Origin: Anaerostipes amylophilus
GTDB lineage: Bacteria > Bacillota > Clostridia > Lachnospirales > Lachnospiraceae
Reading direction: 5' to 3'
DNA length: 64,000 nt
NCBI RefSeq assembly: GCF_025567365.1
Contig: NZ_JAOQJG010000008.1
Location: 3,361-67,360, forward strand
Below are positions 54,989 through 63,234 of the stretch, piece by piece. Each line of letters starts with the position of its first letter. The first letter of the stretch is position 1. The notes under the pieces are model-generated. The model was not told the origin of the DNA, did not search any database, and was given only the letters and a program-made list of their open reading frames with translations. The translations under genes and the position numbers were made by a program.

Positions 54989-56442
54989 AACTTTGCTGCC
55001 TCCTTCACTGCATTTACAACAGCTAATGCTTTATTCTTTGTCTCCATAAATTCTTTTTCTGGAACGGAGTCGTTGACGATTCCAGCTCCTGCCTGTACAT
55101 ATCCTTTTCCATCTTTAAATACAACTGTTCGGATTGCGATACAAGTATCAATATTTCCATCAAATCCAAGATATCCGACGGTTCCACCGTAAACACCTCG
55201 TTTTTTGTTTTCCAGCTCATCGATGATCTCCATCGCTCTTACCTTTGGCGCTCCAGATAAGGTTCCTGCTGGTAGAACGCTCATCAATGCATTGATTTGA
55301 TTTTCGTCATCTCTTAATTCTCCCTGTACATCACTGACTAGATGAGTGACTTTGGAATATTTCTCAACTGTCATAAAGTTTTTGACTTCTACTGTTCCGA
55401 ACTTGCTGACTTTTCCAACATCATTTCTTCCAAGATCGACTAGCATTGTGTGTTCTGCTCGTTCCTTTGGATCATTGACTAACTGTCTAACCAACATATC
55501 GTCTTCTTCTTTTGTCTTTCCTCTTGGAACCGTTCCTGCGATCGGCTTGGTTGCTACGATTCCATTTAAGACACTGACTAGCTTCTCTGGAGAAGCTCCG
55601 ACGACCTGATAGTCGATGAAATCGAAGAAATAAAGGTATGGAGATGGGTTTGATGTTCTTAAGCATCGGTAAACATCAAATGGATCAACGTCTGTATCTA
55701 TCTCAAATCTCTGGGATAATACGACCTGGAAAATGTCTCCGTTTTTAATATATTCTTTGGCTTTCTTTACATTTGCTTCGTATTGTTCTTTTGTAAGATT
55801 TGATACCACTTTGGCTTTTGCTGGTGTGAATCTGTCTTTGGAAAGTGATACCGGGCGTTCCATCTTGTGAAGGATCAATTCTGCTTTGTCTTCTAATTCT
55901 TCGTATTTCTGTTTTATATTATCTCCTTTATGAATGTTCTGAATGATCACGGCTTTGTTTGCTAAATGATCGAATGCAATGATCTCATCGTACATGCATA
56001 AGTGGCACTCTGGCATATTCAAGTCATCTTCTGGAACATTTGTTAATTTCTTTTCCACTTGACGGATCATGTCATATCCAAAATACCCGATCAGTCCACC
56101 TGTTAACTTTGGATAATCTTCCATCACTGGAGATTTGTATTTCTCGATCAGATCACTTAGGTACCTCATCTGGAATTCTTCTTTCTGTTTCACTCCATTG
56201 ACTTCTAATTCTTTTCCAGAAATTTTAATCTCTGATCTTGGATTGATCCCGATGAAAGAATATCTTCCCCACTGGTCTTTATTTTCCACACTCTCAAGCA
56301 TGAAACATGGGGTTCCTTGTTTTCTTAATGCCTGGAACATACGGATCGGTGTCATATAATCTGCCAGTACTTCGTAAAATACAGGTACAATCTGATATTC
56401 TTTTAATAGTTCTTCAACTTTGTTTAATGTCGGATATAACAT
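54985..56442 (-). CDS. trpE: anthranilate synthase component I
   Basis: Chorismate plus ammonia to anthranilate, the committed step. 485 aa. The N-terminal region has the tryptophan feedback site (MLESVENKDQWGRYSFIG). Catalytic segments: VVLSQRFEIDTD, YLYFFDFIDYQVVGASPE, TKPIAGTVPRGKT, DLGRNDVGKVSKFG, SVLPAGTLSGAPKVRAMEII and QAGAGIVNDSVPEKE. The frame opens at 56487, but the ATG at 56442 is preceded by a perfect AGGAGG while the first has none. Controlled by the T-box upstream. Confidence 0.96.
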   Translation of the reverse strand: MLYPTLNKVEELLKEYQIVPVFYEVLADYMTPIRMFQALRKQGTPCFMLESVENKDQWGRYSFIGINPRSEIKISGKELEVNGVKQKEEFQMRYLSDLIEKYKSPVMEDYPKLTGGLIGYFGYDMIRQVEKKLTNVPEDDLNMPECHLCMYDEIIAFDHLANKAVIIQNIHKGDNIKQKYEELEDKAELILHKMERPVSLSKDRFTPAKAKVVSNLTKEQYEANVKKAKEYIKNGDIFQVVLSQRFEIDTDVDPFDVYRCLRTSNPSPYLYFFDFIDYQVVGASPEKLVSVLNGIVATKPIAGTVPRGKTKEEDDMLVRQLVNDPKERAEHTMLVDLGRNDVGKVSKFGTVEVKNFMTVEKYSKVTHLVSDVQGELRDDENQINALMSVLPAGTLSGAPKVRAMEIIDELENKKRGVYGGTVGYLGFDGNIDTCIAIRTVVFKDGKGYVQAGAGIVNDSVPEKEFMETKNKALAVVNAVKEAAKL

Positions 56443-56566
56443 ATCTGCCTCCTGATCAAAATTTATCGCCGTGGTTTTATTTTTCATAGTTTGTATATCT
56501 GTATACTATGATTTATAGATAGGGCCGTTTTGCATAAGCAGTACATTTTCTTTTATTTATGAAATA

Positions 56567-56865
56567 AAAAAGGCCCATCGTTCCTACTACTAGGGACGAT
56601 AGACCGTGGTGCCACCCATATTCAAGAAATATCTTCTGATCTTCTCTTCTTGCTAAAATATCTTAGAAAATATCTCTCCTCACTTAAGATACTCCGCTTT
56701 GTTCGATAATAAAAAGCTTTTATATCTCGTTCCCGTAACGTGGGATAACGGCGACAGTTACTAAGTTTCATAAACAGTTCTCTGTGCTCCTCACAAATCC
56801 ATTCGCTTATCACATATCTATGACCTTCCAGCAATCGGTCACTCTCTGTAAGACTGTTTGATGAG
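56567..56865 (-). promoter_or_regulatory. T-box leader specific for tRNA-Trp
   Basis: Senses uncharged tRNA and lets transcription pass into the trp operon. Antiterminator sequence GGTGGCACCACGGTC is at 56603-56616. Stem I holds the AG-bulge area (AGAGAGTGACCG) and the distal GATTGCTGGAAGGT. The specifier reads TGG (56799-56801 on the minus strand) in GAATGGATT, matching Trp. The competing terminator is GGTCTATCGTCC paired with GGAACGATGGGCC, followed by TTTTTT, at about 56568-56613. The stretch 56443-56566 is the untranslated spacer to trpE. Confidence 0.95.
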
Positions 56866-56920
56866 CTACTTACTTTTGTTCATTGGATTTATCACTTTAA
56901 CTTGTTAAATACTTGTTTAT

Positions 56921-56949
56921 ATTATATGAGTCGATTTTTTATTTGTCAA
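56921..56949 (-). promoter_or_regulatory. consensus promoter of the trp operon
   Basis: Perfect TTGACA (56944-56949), 17-base spacer, perfect TATAAT (56921-56926). The start at about 56914 is just upstream of the T-box. Confidence 0.9.
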
Positions 56950-57015
56950 GAATTTTCTGATTATATTTTTTAATTCATTAAAATTTCACAAATCTCCTCT
57001 CTGCTTTTCTCTGGA

Positions 57016-57048
57016 TTAAAAAAGACAGGAGCCCACGAAACTCCTGTC
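57016..57048 (-). terminator. terminator after the recombinase gene
   Basis: 9-bp stem, GACAGGAG with one more pair against CTCCTGTC, 7-base loop, and a minus-strand T-run. It insulates the accessory region from the trp promoter. Confidence 0.9.
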
Positions 57049-57105
57049 CTAAATACTCATTCATTATAGCGTAAGTAACCAAATCTCACTGTTATATTTC
57101 TATTC

Positions 57106-58032
57106 CTACAATCCTGATAATGTTCTCATAACAAGATCTACATCTTTATTCTCTAACTCCTGTATGATATGTAAATATGTCTTCTGCGTTGTCGTCATGC
57201 TTGCATGTCCTAATCTTCTTGCCACACTTGCAATGGATACTCCTGCGAATAACAACAAAGAGGCGTGAGTATGACGAAGTCCATGAATAGATATTTCGGA
57301 GATTCCACATTCTTTACAATGTCTTGAAAGTATATTATTTACTGTTGAATTGTATATCTTTGATTCTCCTACAAAAATTGGCTGGTCTTGTGGTAAATTC
57401 TTGATCAATTCTGAGAACTTTACCACAATCTGCCAATCTATTTGTATCTTCCTTACAGATGATTTATTTTTTGTTGGAAGAAATCCGCCTGCTCCTTTGT
57501 AGTCCCATGTTTTGCTGATGGATAGTGTCTGTCTTGAAAAATCAAAATCTTCTGGTGTGATCGCAAGTGCTTCTGAAAAACGCATCCCTGTTTTCGCTAC
57601 CAGTAATAAAAACCAATCCCAATCTGGTGTCTCTTTTAGTTCTAAATCTGCTAACAATGTATGTAATTCAAATTGATTCAGATATTTAATCTTCTTTGCT
57701 CTTGGTGTCTTGCCCTTGATGATCGCTTTTCTTGTTGGATCTCTTTTGATCATTCCTTCATCCAATGCATCAAGGATCGCTCCTTTCAGCTGATGATGAA
57801 AGTCAAGAGTTGTCTGGCGTTCATGTTCTTTGGCGTAATCGTTTAGTAATTGCTGGTATGCCGTTCTTGTTAATTCTTCTACTTTTAATTCTGGAATCAA
57901 TTTTTCAAGCCATTTCTGTGTCATCAGATATTTTGCCATGGTTGCTTCTCTGATCGCACCTCTTTTATAGATTTCAATCCATTGTTTGTAGTATTCACAA
58001 AAAAACTGTGTTTTATCCATATCATTTTGCAT
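57106..58032 (-). CDS. tyrosine recombinase/integrase
   Basis: 308-aa site-specific recombinase. N-terminal arm/SAM-like DNA-binding part to about 110 (ATMAKYLMTQKWLEKLIPEL), catalytic part after. Catalytic set: Arg151 (TGMRFSEAL), Lys near 190 in the beta hairpin, His250 and Arg253 (IHGLRHTHASLL), His276 (RLGHASM) and the nucleophile Tyr286. Its position beside hsdR and duplicated hsdS parts suggests it shuffles hsdS, as known for some Firmicutes type I systems; no phage genes are nearby. An ancestral integration role cannot be excluded. Confidence 0.9.
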   Translation of the reverse strand: MQNDMDKTQFFCEYYKQWIEIYKRGAIREATMAKYLMTQKWLEKLIPELKVEELTRTAYQQLLNDYAKEHERQTTLDFHHQLKGAILDALDEGMIKRDPTRKAIIKGKTPRAKKIKYLNQFELHTLLADLELKETPDWDWFLLLVAKTGMRFSEALAITPEDFDFSRQTLSISKTWDYKGAGGFLPTKNKSSVRKIQIDWQIVVKFSELIKNLPQDQPIFVGESKIYNSTVNNILSRHCKECGISEISIHGLRHTHASLLLFAGVSIASVARRLGHASMTTTQKTYLHIIQELENKDVDLVMRTLSGL

Positions 58033-58090
58033 AAGCTACCTCCATTTTTATTACTTACGCTGATAATGATCTGGATTTTTAAATAAAATG

Positions 58091-61069
58091 CTAGCTTATC
58101 ATAAATGGCTCTATCTCTTCATCCAATGTCTTTCTCAATTCCTCAAATAATTTTGCATAGTATTTAAATTTTGGAATCGCCTTTTCCTGCGCTTTCTTAT
58201 AACTTGCATAATCTACAGTTGTTCTGATCGCACTTTCATTTGGAATTTCTCCATTTCTGTAATGTGTTGCTGCATACATGATATCTTCTTTGGATGCAAA
58301 CCAACGGTAACAGAAATCTGTGATGACCTGATCAATACAGTCTTGTTTTGTGTCTTCGACAATATGTAAAATGGATTGTCCCTTATATTTTTCTTCATCT
58401 TTCTCAATTTCTGTGATCAAATCTGACATAATCTGTGCAATCTTTGGATTTTCTTTATTTAATTCTTCTACATACTGTTTTACTTCATCAATCTTTTTCT
58501 GTCGTTCTTCTGGCGTAATTTCTTCCGCTTCATCATCTGGTGTAACAATATTCTGGATCAAATGAATGATGTATTCATAGTCAATCTTCGTGTTACTGTA
58601 TGCCATCAATTCATAGTCTTCATCAATAACTGTATCTTCTTCCTGTCCTTTTGGATCCCGATCTGCTTTTTCTGCTTTAATTTCTTCTATCACATTGAAA
58701 TAATGGCCTGCATAATCATCATATTCTTCTGGTGTGATGTTATATGTTTCCATCATGCTGTCATCATATCTTGTAAATGATTTCAACTGAGCAAATAAAC
58801 GGTCAAACTCCTGAAATGCTTTAGCAAATATCTCTTTTTCTTTTAATGACATTGTTGGAATCTCTTTCGGTGTCTCTGCTACAACTCTCAGTGCAGATAA
58901 TGATTTACGGAATGCCGGTTCGATTTCATCCCATTCCGCTAATAATGCGTCTTTCGTTCCTCCAGCAGAATACAGTTTTACTGCATGATCCACTCTCTCT
59001 TTAAATAGTTTTGGAGCTTGGAATGTTACAATCTGCCCATATGTCTTGTTTTTATCATAAATACGATTTGTCCTTGAAAATGCCTGAATTAGGTCATGTG
59101 GTCCCATTGGCTGTCGGTCAATAAACATCGTTGACATACATGGTGCATCAAATCCCGTTAACAGACGGTCTACTACAATGACTAAATCTAACTGTTCTTT
59201 TCTGCTTTGATATTTTGAATCTTTTCTTGCAAGTCTTTTATTTAGATTCGCATTATATCCCTGAATCTGTGCCAGATCATATTTTGTTCCAAACATCTCA
59301 TTATAATCATCCAGAGAACCCTGCATCTTTTGTTGATTTACATGAGAACCTTCTTCATTTTCTGTTACTGAATATGTAATCGCAAACTTTGGAAAATCTG
59401 GAAGTATCTGTTTCATTTTTTCGTCAATCTGAAGTGATGTTTTTCCTTTTTTCACACGATTTAATAAGTCATAATATCGCTGTGCCATTTGAATAGAACT
59501 GGTTGTCAAAAGTGCCTCATAGGTCTGCCCTCTTCCATTTTGGAATCCTAATTTGTAGTAACATTTATTCAAAATATGATCCAATACTTTTAGCATATGT
59601 GTTTCATTTTCATATGCACTGACATCTGTTTCATCCGTCATCTGTTTAGGACCATTATGTTCTACCTGAAATCCTAAAACTGCACCATCATGAATTGCAT
59701 TTTGAATCGTATATTTATGCAGACGTTCTCCATATAACTCTTCTGTTGTACGTGGTAAATCTCCTTTTTGTGGATATGGATTTTCTGCAAATCTTGGTGT
59801 TCCTGTAAATCCATACCATAGTGATCTTCCAAAAAATCTTTCAATTGTTCTTTTCGTTCCTGGAGTCACTGCTCTATGACATTCATCCACTACAAATGCA
59901 ATTCTCAGATTTTTCATCTTTGTGTATTCCGGAGTTCCTTCTTTTAATCGTTTTGTGATCAGAATCTGTAATTTCTGAATCGTTGTAACAATCACCTGTC
60001 GGTCTGCAGATTTCAGTTTCTTCTTTAGATCATTTACATTGTCTGTTTCATCTACATCAATCAGATCATTGTTTGCATAAGCCTGAAATGCCATTGTTGT
60101 CTGTGTATCGAGATCTTTTCGGTCGATCAGGAAGATTGCTTTATCAATCGATGGAATATCCATCAGTAGATTTCTTGTTGTTTTATAAGATGTCAATGTT
60201 TTTCCTGAACCTGTCGTATGCCAGATAAACCCTGATTTCCCATTCTTAGAGGCTTCTCTGACTGCTTCAATCGCATGAATCTGATATGGACGTAGTAAGA
60301 TCAAACGTTTTGCATCTTTATCTAATACTGTGTATCTTGCGATCATTTCATGGGCTTGTGGAATACTTAATACACTTTTTGCAAAATCTATGTAGTCCGA
60401 TACTGGATTATTTTCTTGATCTAACCATCCACTGACAAATTTCTCATTTAATTCCGTATCACTTGCTGCAGAAAAATATTTTGTATTCACTCCATTACTA
60501 ATAACAAACATTTGAACTGCGGAGAAAATCCCTGTAAATTTACCTTCTCCAATGTATTTTTTAATCTGTCGAAAACCATCCATATAGGAATGTTGTTTGT
60601 TTTTTAATTCGATATGGATCATTGGAAGACCATTAATCAAAAGTGTAACATCAAATCTTCTGTCCCTTGCTGGCATGTTGCTGTTTTCGTCTGTGTTTAA
60701 TGCACTATACTGGTTAATTATTTCATAGACACTGCTGCCACCTGCTATATGTTCGTGATTCATAACAACGAGATGTAAACGTTTAGTATCTCTCTGAACA
60801 TGGACTTGCACTTTTCCATTTTCTCCTACTAACCATTCTCCTGCTTTATAAAAGGAGGAAAACTGTAATTGATTCTTTACCTGTTCAAATTCCTGATCTG
60901 ATAGAGGTTCTCCATCAAGGCGATCTTTATTGTTTTGCTCTAAAATATATCTAAAGTTTTCCCATAGGTCTGCTTCTGTTTTCAGATCTTTACGATACGT
61001 CCACTGTGAATCACCGTAAACTAACTGTTCGATGAGTTTTTGCTCTATCATTGATTCTAATTCCGGCAT
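58091..61069 (-). CDS. hsdR: type I restriction enzyme, HsdR subunit
   Basis: 992-aa motor and nuclease subunit that translocates and cuts unmethylated foreign DNA. Nuclease motif Asp140 then Glu154-x-Lys156 (FDVTLL, IHIELKN). Helicase: Walker A TTGSGKT at 285-291, DECH at 395-398, later YGFTGTPRF, VVDRLLTGFDAP and QAFSRTNR. The helical C-terminal part is full length. HsdS lies upstream; HsdM is not in the window and presumably lies just beyond the right edge. The 139 bases after its start (61070-61208) are AT-rich without a gene. Confidence 0.95.
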   Translation of the reverse strand: MPELESMIEQKLIEQLVYGDSQWTYRKDLKTEADLWENFRYILEQNNKDRLDGEPLSDQEFEQVKNQLQFSSFYKAGEWLVGENGKVQVHVQRDTKRLHLVVMNHEHIAGGSSVYEIINQYSALNTDENSNMPARDRRFDVTLLINGLPMIHIELKNKQHSYMDGFRQIKKYIGEGKFTGIFSAVQMFVISNGVNTKYFSAASDTELNEKFVSGWLDQENNPVSDYIDFAKSVLSIPQAHEMIARYTVLDKDAKRLILLRPYQIHAIEAVREASKNGKSGFIWHTTGSGKTLTSYKTTRNLLMDIPSIDKAIFLIDRKDLDTQTTMAFQAYANNDLIDVDETDNVNDLKKKLKSADRQVIVTTIQKLQILITKRLKEGTPEYTKMKNLRIAFVVDECHRAVTPGTKRTIERFFGRSLWYGFTGTPRFAENPYPQKGDLPRTTEELYGERLHKYTIQNAIHDGAVLGFQVEHNGPKQMTDETDVSAYENETHMLKVLDHILNKCYYKLGFQNGRGQTYEALLTTSSIQMAQRYYDLLNRVKKGKTSLQIDEKMKQILPDFPKFAITYSVTENEEGSHVNQQKMQGSLDDYNEMFGTKYDLAQIQGYNANLNKRLARKDSKYQSRKEQLDLVIVVDRLLTGFDAPCMSTMFIDRQPMGPHDLIQAFSRTNRIYDKNKTYGQIVTFQAPKLFKERVDHAVKLYSAGGTKDALLAEWDEIEPAFRKSLSALRVVAETPKEIPTMSLKEKEIFAKAFQEFDRLFAQLKSFTRYDDSMMETYNITPEEYDDYAGHYFNVIEEIKAEKADRDPKGQEEDTVIDEDYELMAYSNTKIDYEYIIHLIQNIVTPDDEAEEITPEERQKKIDEVKQYVEELNKENPKIAQIMSDLITEIEKDEEKYKGQSILHIVEDTKQDCIDQVITDFCYRWFASKEDIMYAATHYRNGEIPNESAIRTTVDYASYKKAQEKAIPKFKYYAKLFEELRKTLDEEIEPFMIS

Positions 61070-61208
61070 GGTGTCCTCCTTTTTTGTATCTTGATTGTCG
61101 AATTTTTGTTTATTTGAAAATGTTTTTAATATTTATTTATATATTTTTATTATGAATTGATTGTGTTTTCTGTTTGTATGTTCAAATTTTATTATTTTTT
61201 GAATGTTT

Positions 61209-61664
61209 TTACTTGCACTGGTGAAGGGTGATAAGGTGGTCAAGGTTTTTAAAATACACTCCAATTCGCATCTGCTCTTCCATATCTGTTGGCATCATTA
61301 ATTCTAATCTTTTCAGTTCGCTTGCTTTCACCAGAGGTTGCCCAGTACCAAATGAAAGTCTCTTAATATCGAACCGAATAAGCAACTGATAGAGAAATTC
61401 TATATTCTGTGATGCCTGTATAAATACCGTATTATCGCTGATTTTAACCTTTCCCGCATGCCGATATAAACTACCTGCATTTGCCCCCACACGAGCTGTC
61501 AAGATAAAATCTCCTTCATAATCATACTCATCATCATATCCAATCACAGAAGTAGAACCGAGAATCGGATACTCACCAGACGAACCTTCTTTATCAAATT
61601 TACTCTTACCAGTATCTACAGAATCAACCACATCTGACAACTTACGCTGTTCCCAAAAGTTCGT
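61209..61664 (-). pseudogene. silent hsdS half-gene (one target-recognition domain)
   Basis: An open stretch lacking any proper start: it runs from an in-frame stop at 61665-61667 through FWEQRKLSDV (the conserved sequence before a recognition domain) to LDHLITLHQCK at a stop. About 145 residues form one TRD (STSVIGYDDEYDYEGDFILT, VGANAGSLYRHAGKVKISDN). Normal HsdS has two TRDs and full-length helices. The linker is cut short (HQCK then stop, instead of HQRKYEEL). Best read as a spare recognition cassette, expressible only after recombination into hsdS. Confidence 0.8.
61638..61656 (-). repeat. 19-bp direct repeat in hsdS sequences, copy 1
   Basis: TTGGGAACAGCGTAAGTTG, identical to 63793-63811 and in the same orientation. 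Encodes the WEQRKL stretch at the start of a recognition domain. Confidence 0.9.
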
Positions 61665-61668
61665 CTAA

Positions 61669-62142
61669 TTACAGCCTTTTCCTAACCTCCATAAGTGCAT
61701 AACCCAGCAGATTTTGACCTCTCCACTGCGTTATATCAAATCGTTTCAGATCTTTCATAGATAATCCTATTCCCCATATTCGATCCTTCACTGCACATTC
61801 TGCTAAAATTGCTGTTTTTGTTTCTTTTAATTGCTTTTTTAATTCTTCATTCTGTGAAAACTTAGCAACTAATCCCTCATATACCACAATCTGACGAATT
61901 CCATTCCATATGTGATCATTATAATTTCTTACTTGTCTTCCCAATTGCTTTATCTTTGCTGAATCTTTTGTCTGTAATATCTCTTTGGCAATCGTCTGAT
62001 CTTGAAATGTTATTGCTTTTTGGTACATCATAAACTGTTCCATGGATGAAAATTTCACATGATCTACTATAAATTTAGATTCATACCAATTGCTTAAATA
62101 ACCATTCTCCTCATCTGGATTATGAAAACATATAATTTCCAT
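61669..62142 (-). CDS. NADAR-domain protein (YbiA-like)
   Basis: 157-aa cytosolic protein with the NADAR fold. Conserved positions: SNWY at 17-20, SSMEQFMMYQKA at 32-43, WNGIR at 79-83, ECAVKDRIWGIG at 115-126 (Glu115, Asp120, Trp123), and W140-RGQNLLGYAL. NADAR enzymes act on N-glycosidic bonds: YbiA removes riboflavin intermediates, and others remove ADP-ribose from guanine as antitoxins. The stop is 4 bases from the hsdS half-gene. The start overlaps the stop of the 138-aa gene. Given the DUF3990 partner, an ADP-ribose-removing role is the better guess. Confidence 0.85.
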   Translation of the reverse strand: MEIICFHNPDEENGYLSNWYESKFIVDHVKFSSMEQFMMYQKAITFQDQTIAKEILQTKDSAKIKQLGRQVRNYNDHIWNGIRQIVVYEGLVAKFSQNEELKKQLKETKTAILAECAVKDRIWGIGLSMKDLKRFDITQWRGQNLLGYALMEVRKRL

Positions 62143-62558
62143 TATATTTCCCCAACTTTCTGAACCGCTAAATCCAAATCCAAATCATGCAATCCATAAT
62201 ATGCTTTTTTTAAAAAATCCACATTAATTTTCTGATTTACTTCCGCACTTGGTATATTGTAATACCATTGATAATATGCATAGAATTCTCCAATCCAATC
62301 TGGCATAAAACCTTCCATTGCTTTTCCTTGTTGTAAAGAATAATGTTCGGTTTCTTTAAAATATTCCCATAATTCTTTTGCATCCATTGTATTTACATAG
62401 GCTTTTGCTTGATCTATACTTTGCCTTGTTTTACTTGTCATATATGCGTTGATAAAGTCTTCTGTATCCTTATCTGGATAGGTATTTGCTACATAATCAA
62501 ATAATTTTCCTTGATTTTCTACTACGTCTCCTAGATAGACATCTGAATATGCTCTCAT
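62142..62558 (-). CDS. unknown 138-aa protein of the NADAR/DUF3990 cassette
   Basis: No family recognised. Soluble, mostly helical and acidic: AYSDVYLGDVVENQGKLFDY, then TEDFINAYMTSKTRQSIDQA, and an aromatic-rich stretch (DWIGEFYAYYQWYYNIPSAE). No signal, membrane segment or DNA-binding motif is evident. The ATG at 62558 has GAGGTG at good spacing; the longer frame starts at a GTG. It lies 12 bases after DUF3990 and overlaps NADAR, so the three proteins are likely made together. It could be an inhibitor, adaptor or specificity partner; this is inference. Confidence 0.75.
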   Translation of the reverse strand: MRAYSDVYLGDVVENQGKLFDYVANTYPDKDTEDFINAYMTSKTRQSIDQAKAYVNTMDAKELWEYFKETEHYSLQQGKAMEGFMPDWIGEFYAYYQWYYNIPSAEVNQKINVDFLKKAYYGLHDLDLDLAVQKVGEI

Positions 62559-62570
62559 CATTCTCACCTC

Positions 62571-63218
62571 TTACAACAGGGTACTAAATACTTTTGTTAC
62601 TTCGTTTGCATCTGAATTGATCAGATCTCTCATATTCTTTCTGGCTGTTACATCTCGATCATTGTAGCGTTCATTAAATTCTGAATAATCTACTGGTACT
62701 AATTCTTCTTTCAATTCGTGCAAGTTATTATATGCTTTCTCTGATTTAATACAATATTGAATTCCTAAACCACCTAGAGAAAGTAATTCTTCCAGAATAT
62801 CAATATCAATGTTATCTCTTACGAATTCTTTTGCAATGTAGAAATAAGAAGCATTTGCTCTCCAACCTTTGATCACATCATATCCTTCTGTTTCTACCCC
62901 ATATTTCTCTATAAATTTTGCTGCTAACATTCTATATCTTTTGGAATCTGCTGCATCTCTATGCTTCATAAGTTCTGCAAGCCATGTTAGAACACTTAGT
63001 TTTTGAAAATCTAATACTTTAAGATCTTTGCAATCCAATTCATATTTATGTACCCAACCATTTTCCTCATTTGGTCTGCACACTGCCCATTCTTTCGCAA
63101 GGTCTATACTTTCTGTTAGATAGAATCCTTTGCCGTAATCATGTTTTTCATTACCTTTTCCGTAGGTTGGAGTAAATACTTTATCGGGAGTACCATGATA
63201 TAGAACAATTTTTTTCAT
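62571..63218 (-). CDS. DUF3990 protein, ADP-ribosyltransferase-like
   Basis: 215-aa cytosolic protein of the DUF3990 family, which has an ADP-ribosyltransferase-type fold. Visible marks: LYHGTPDKVF at 6-15 (NAD-binding H8-G9-T10), DYGKGFYLTES at 27-37, AKEWA at 41-45, and the closing GIQYCIKSEKAYNNL at 152-166 where the catalytic third residue lies (Gln154 or Glu160). It probably transfers ADP-ribose from NAD to a target not evident here. The ATG at 63218 has AAGGAG; a longer frame to 63338 lies inside hsdS. 16 bases after the hsdS stop. Confidence 0.82.
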   Translation of the reverse strand: MKKIVLYHGTPDKVFTPTYGKGNEKHDYGKGFYLTESIDLAKEWAVCRPNEENGWVHKYELDCKDLKVLDFQKLSVLTWLAELMKHRDAADSKRYRMLAAKFIEKYGVETEGYDVIKGWRANASYFYIAKEFVRDNIDIDILEELLSLGGLGIQYCIKSEKAYNNLHELKEELVPVDYSEFNERYNDRDVTARKNMRDLINSDANEVTKVFSTLL

Positions 63219-63234
63219 ATTTTTATACTCCTTC

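Noticed and set aside
56622..56834. 70-codon frame upstream of trpE
   Set aside because: It overlaps Stem I and the antiterminator of the T-box; not a leader peptide, and Trp codons are not clustered.
57106..58032. Prophage or integrative element start
   Set aside because: Only a recombinase is present; no phage or conjugation genes, no tRNA and no attachment-site duplication seen. Its place in the hsd locus explains it better.
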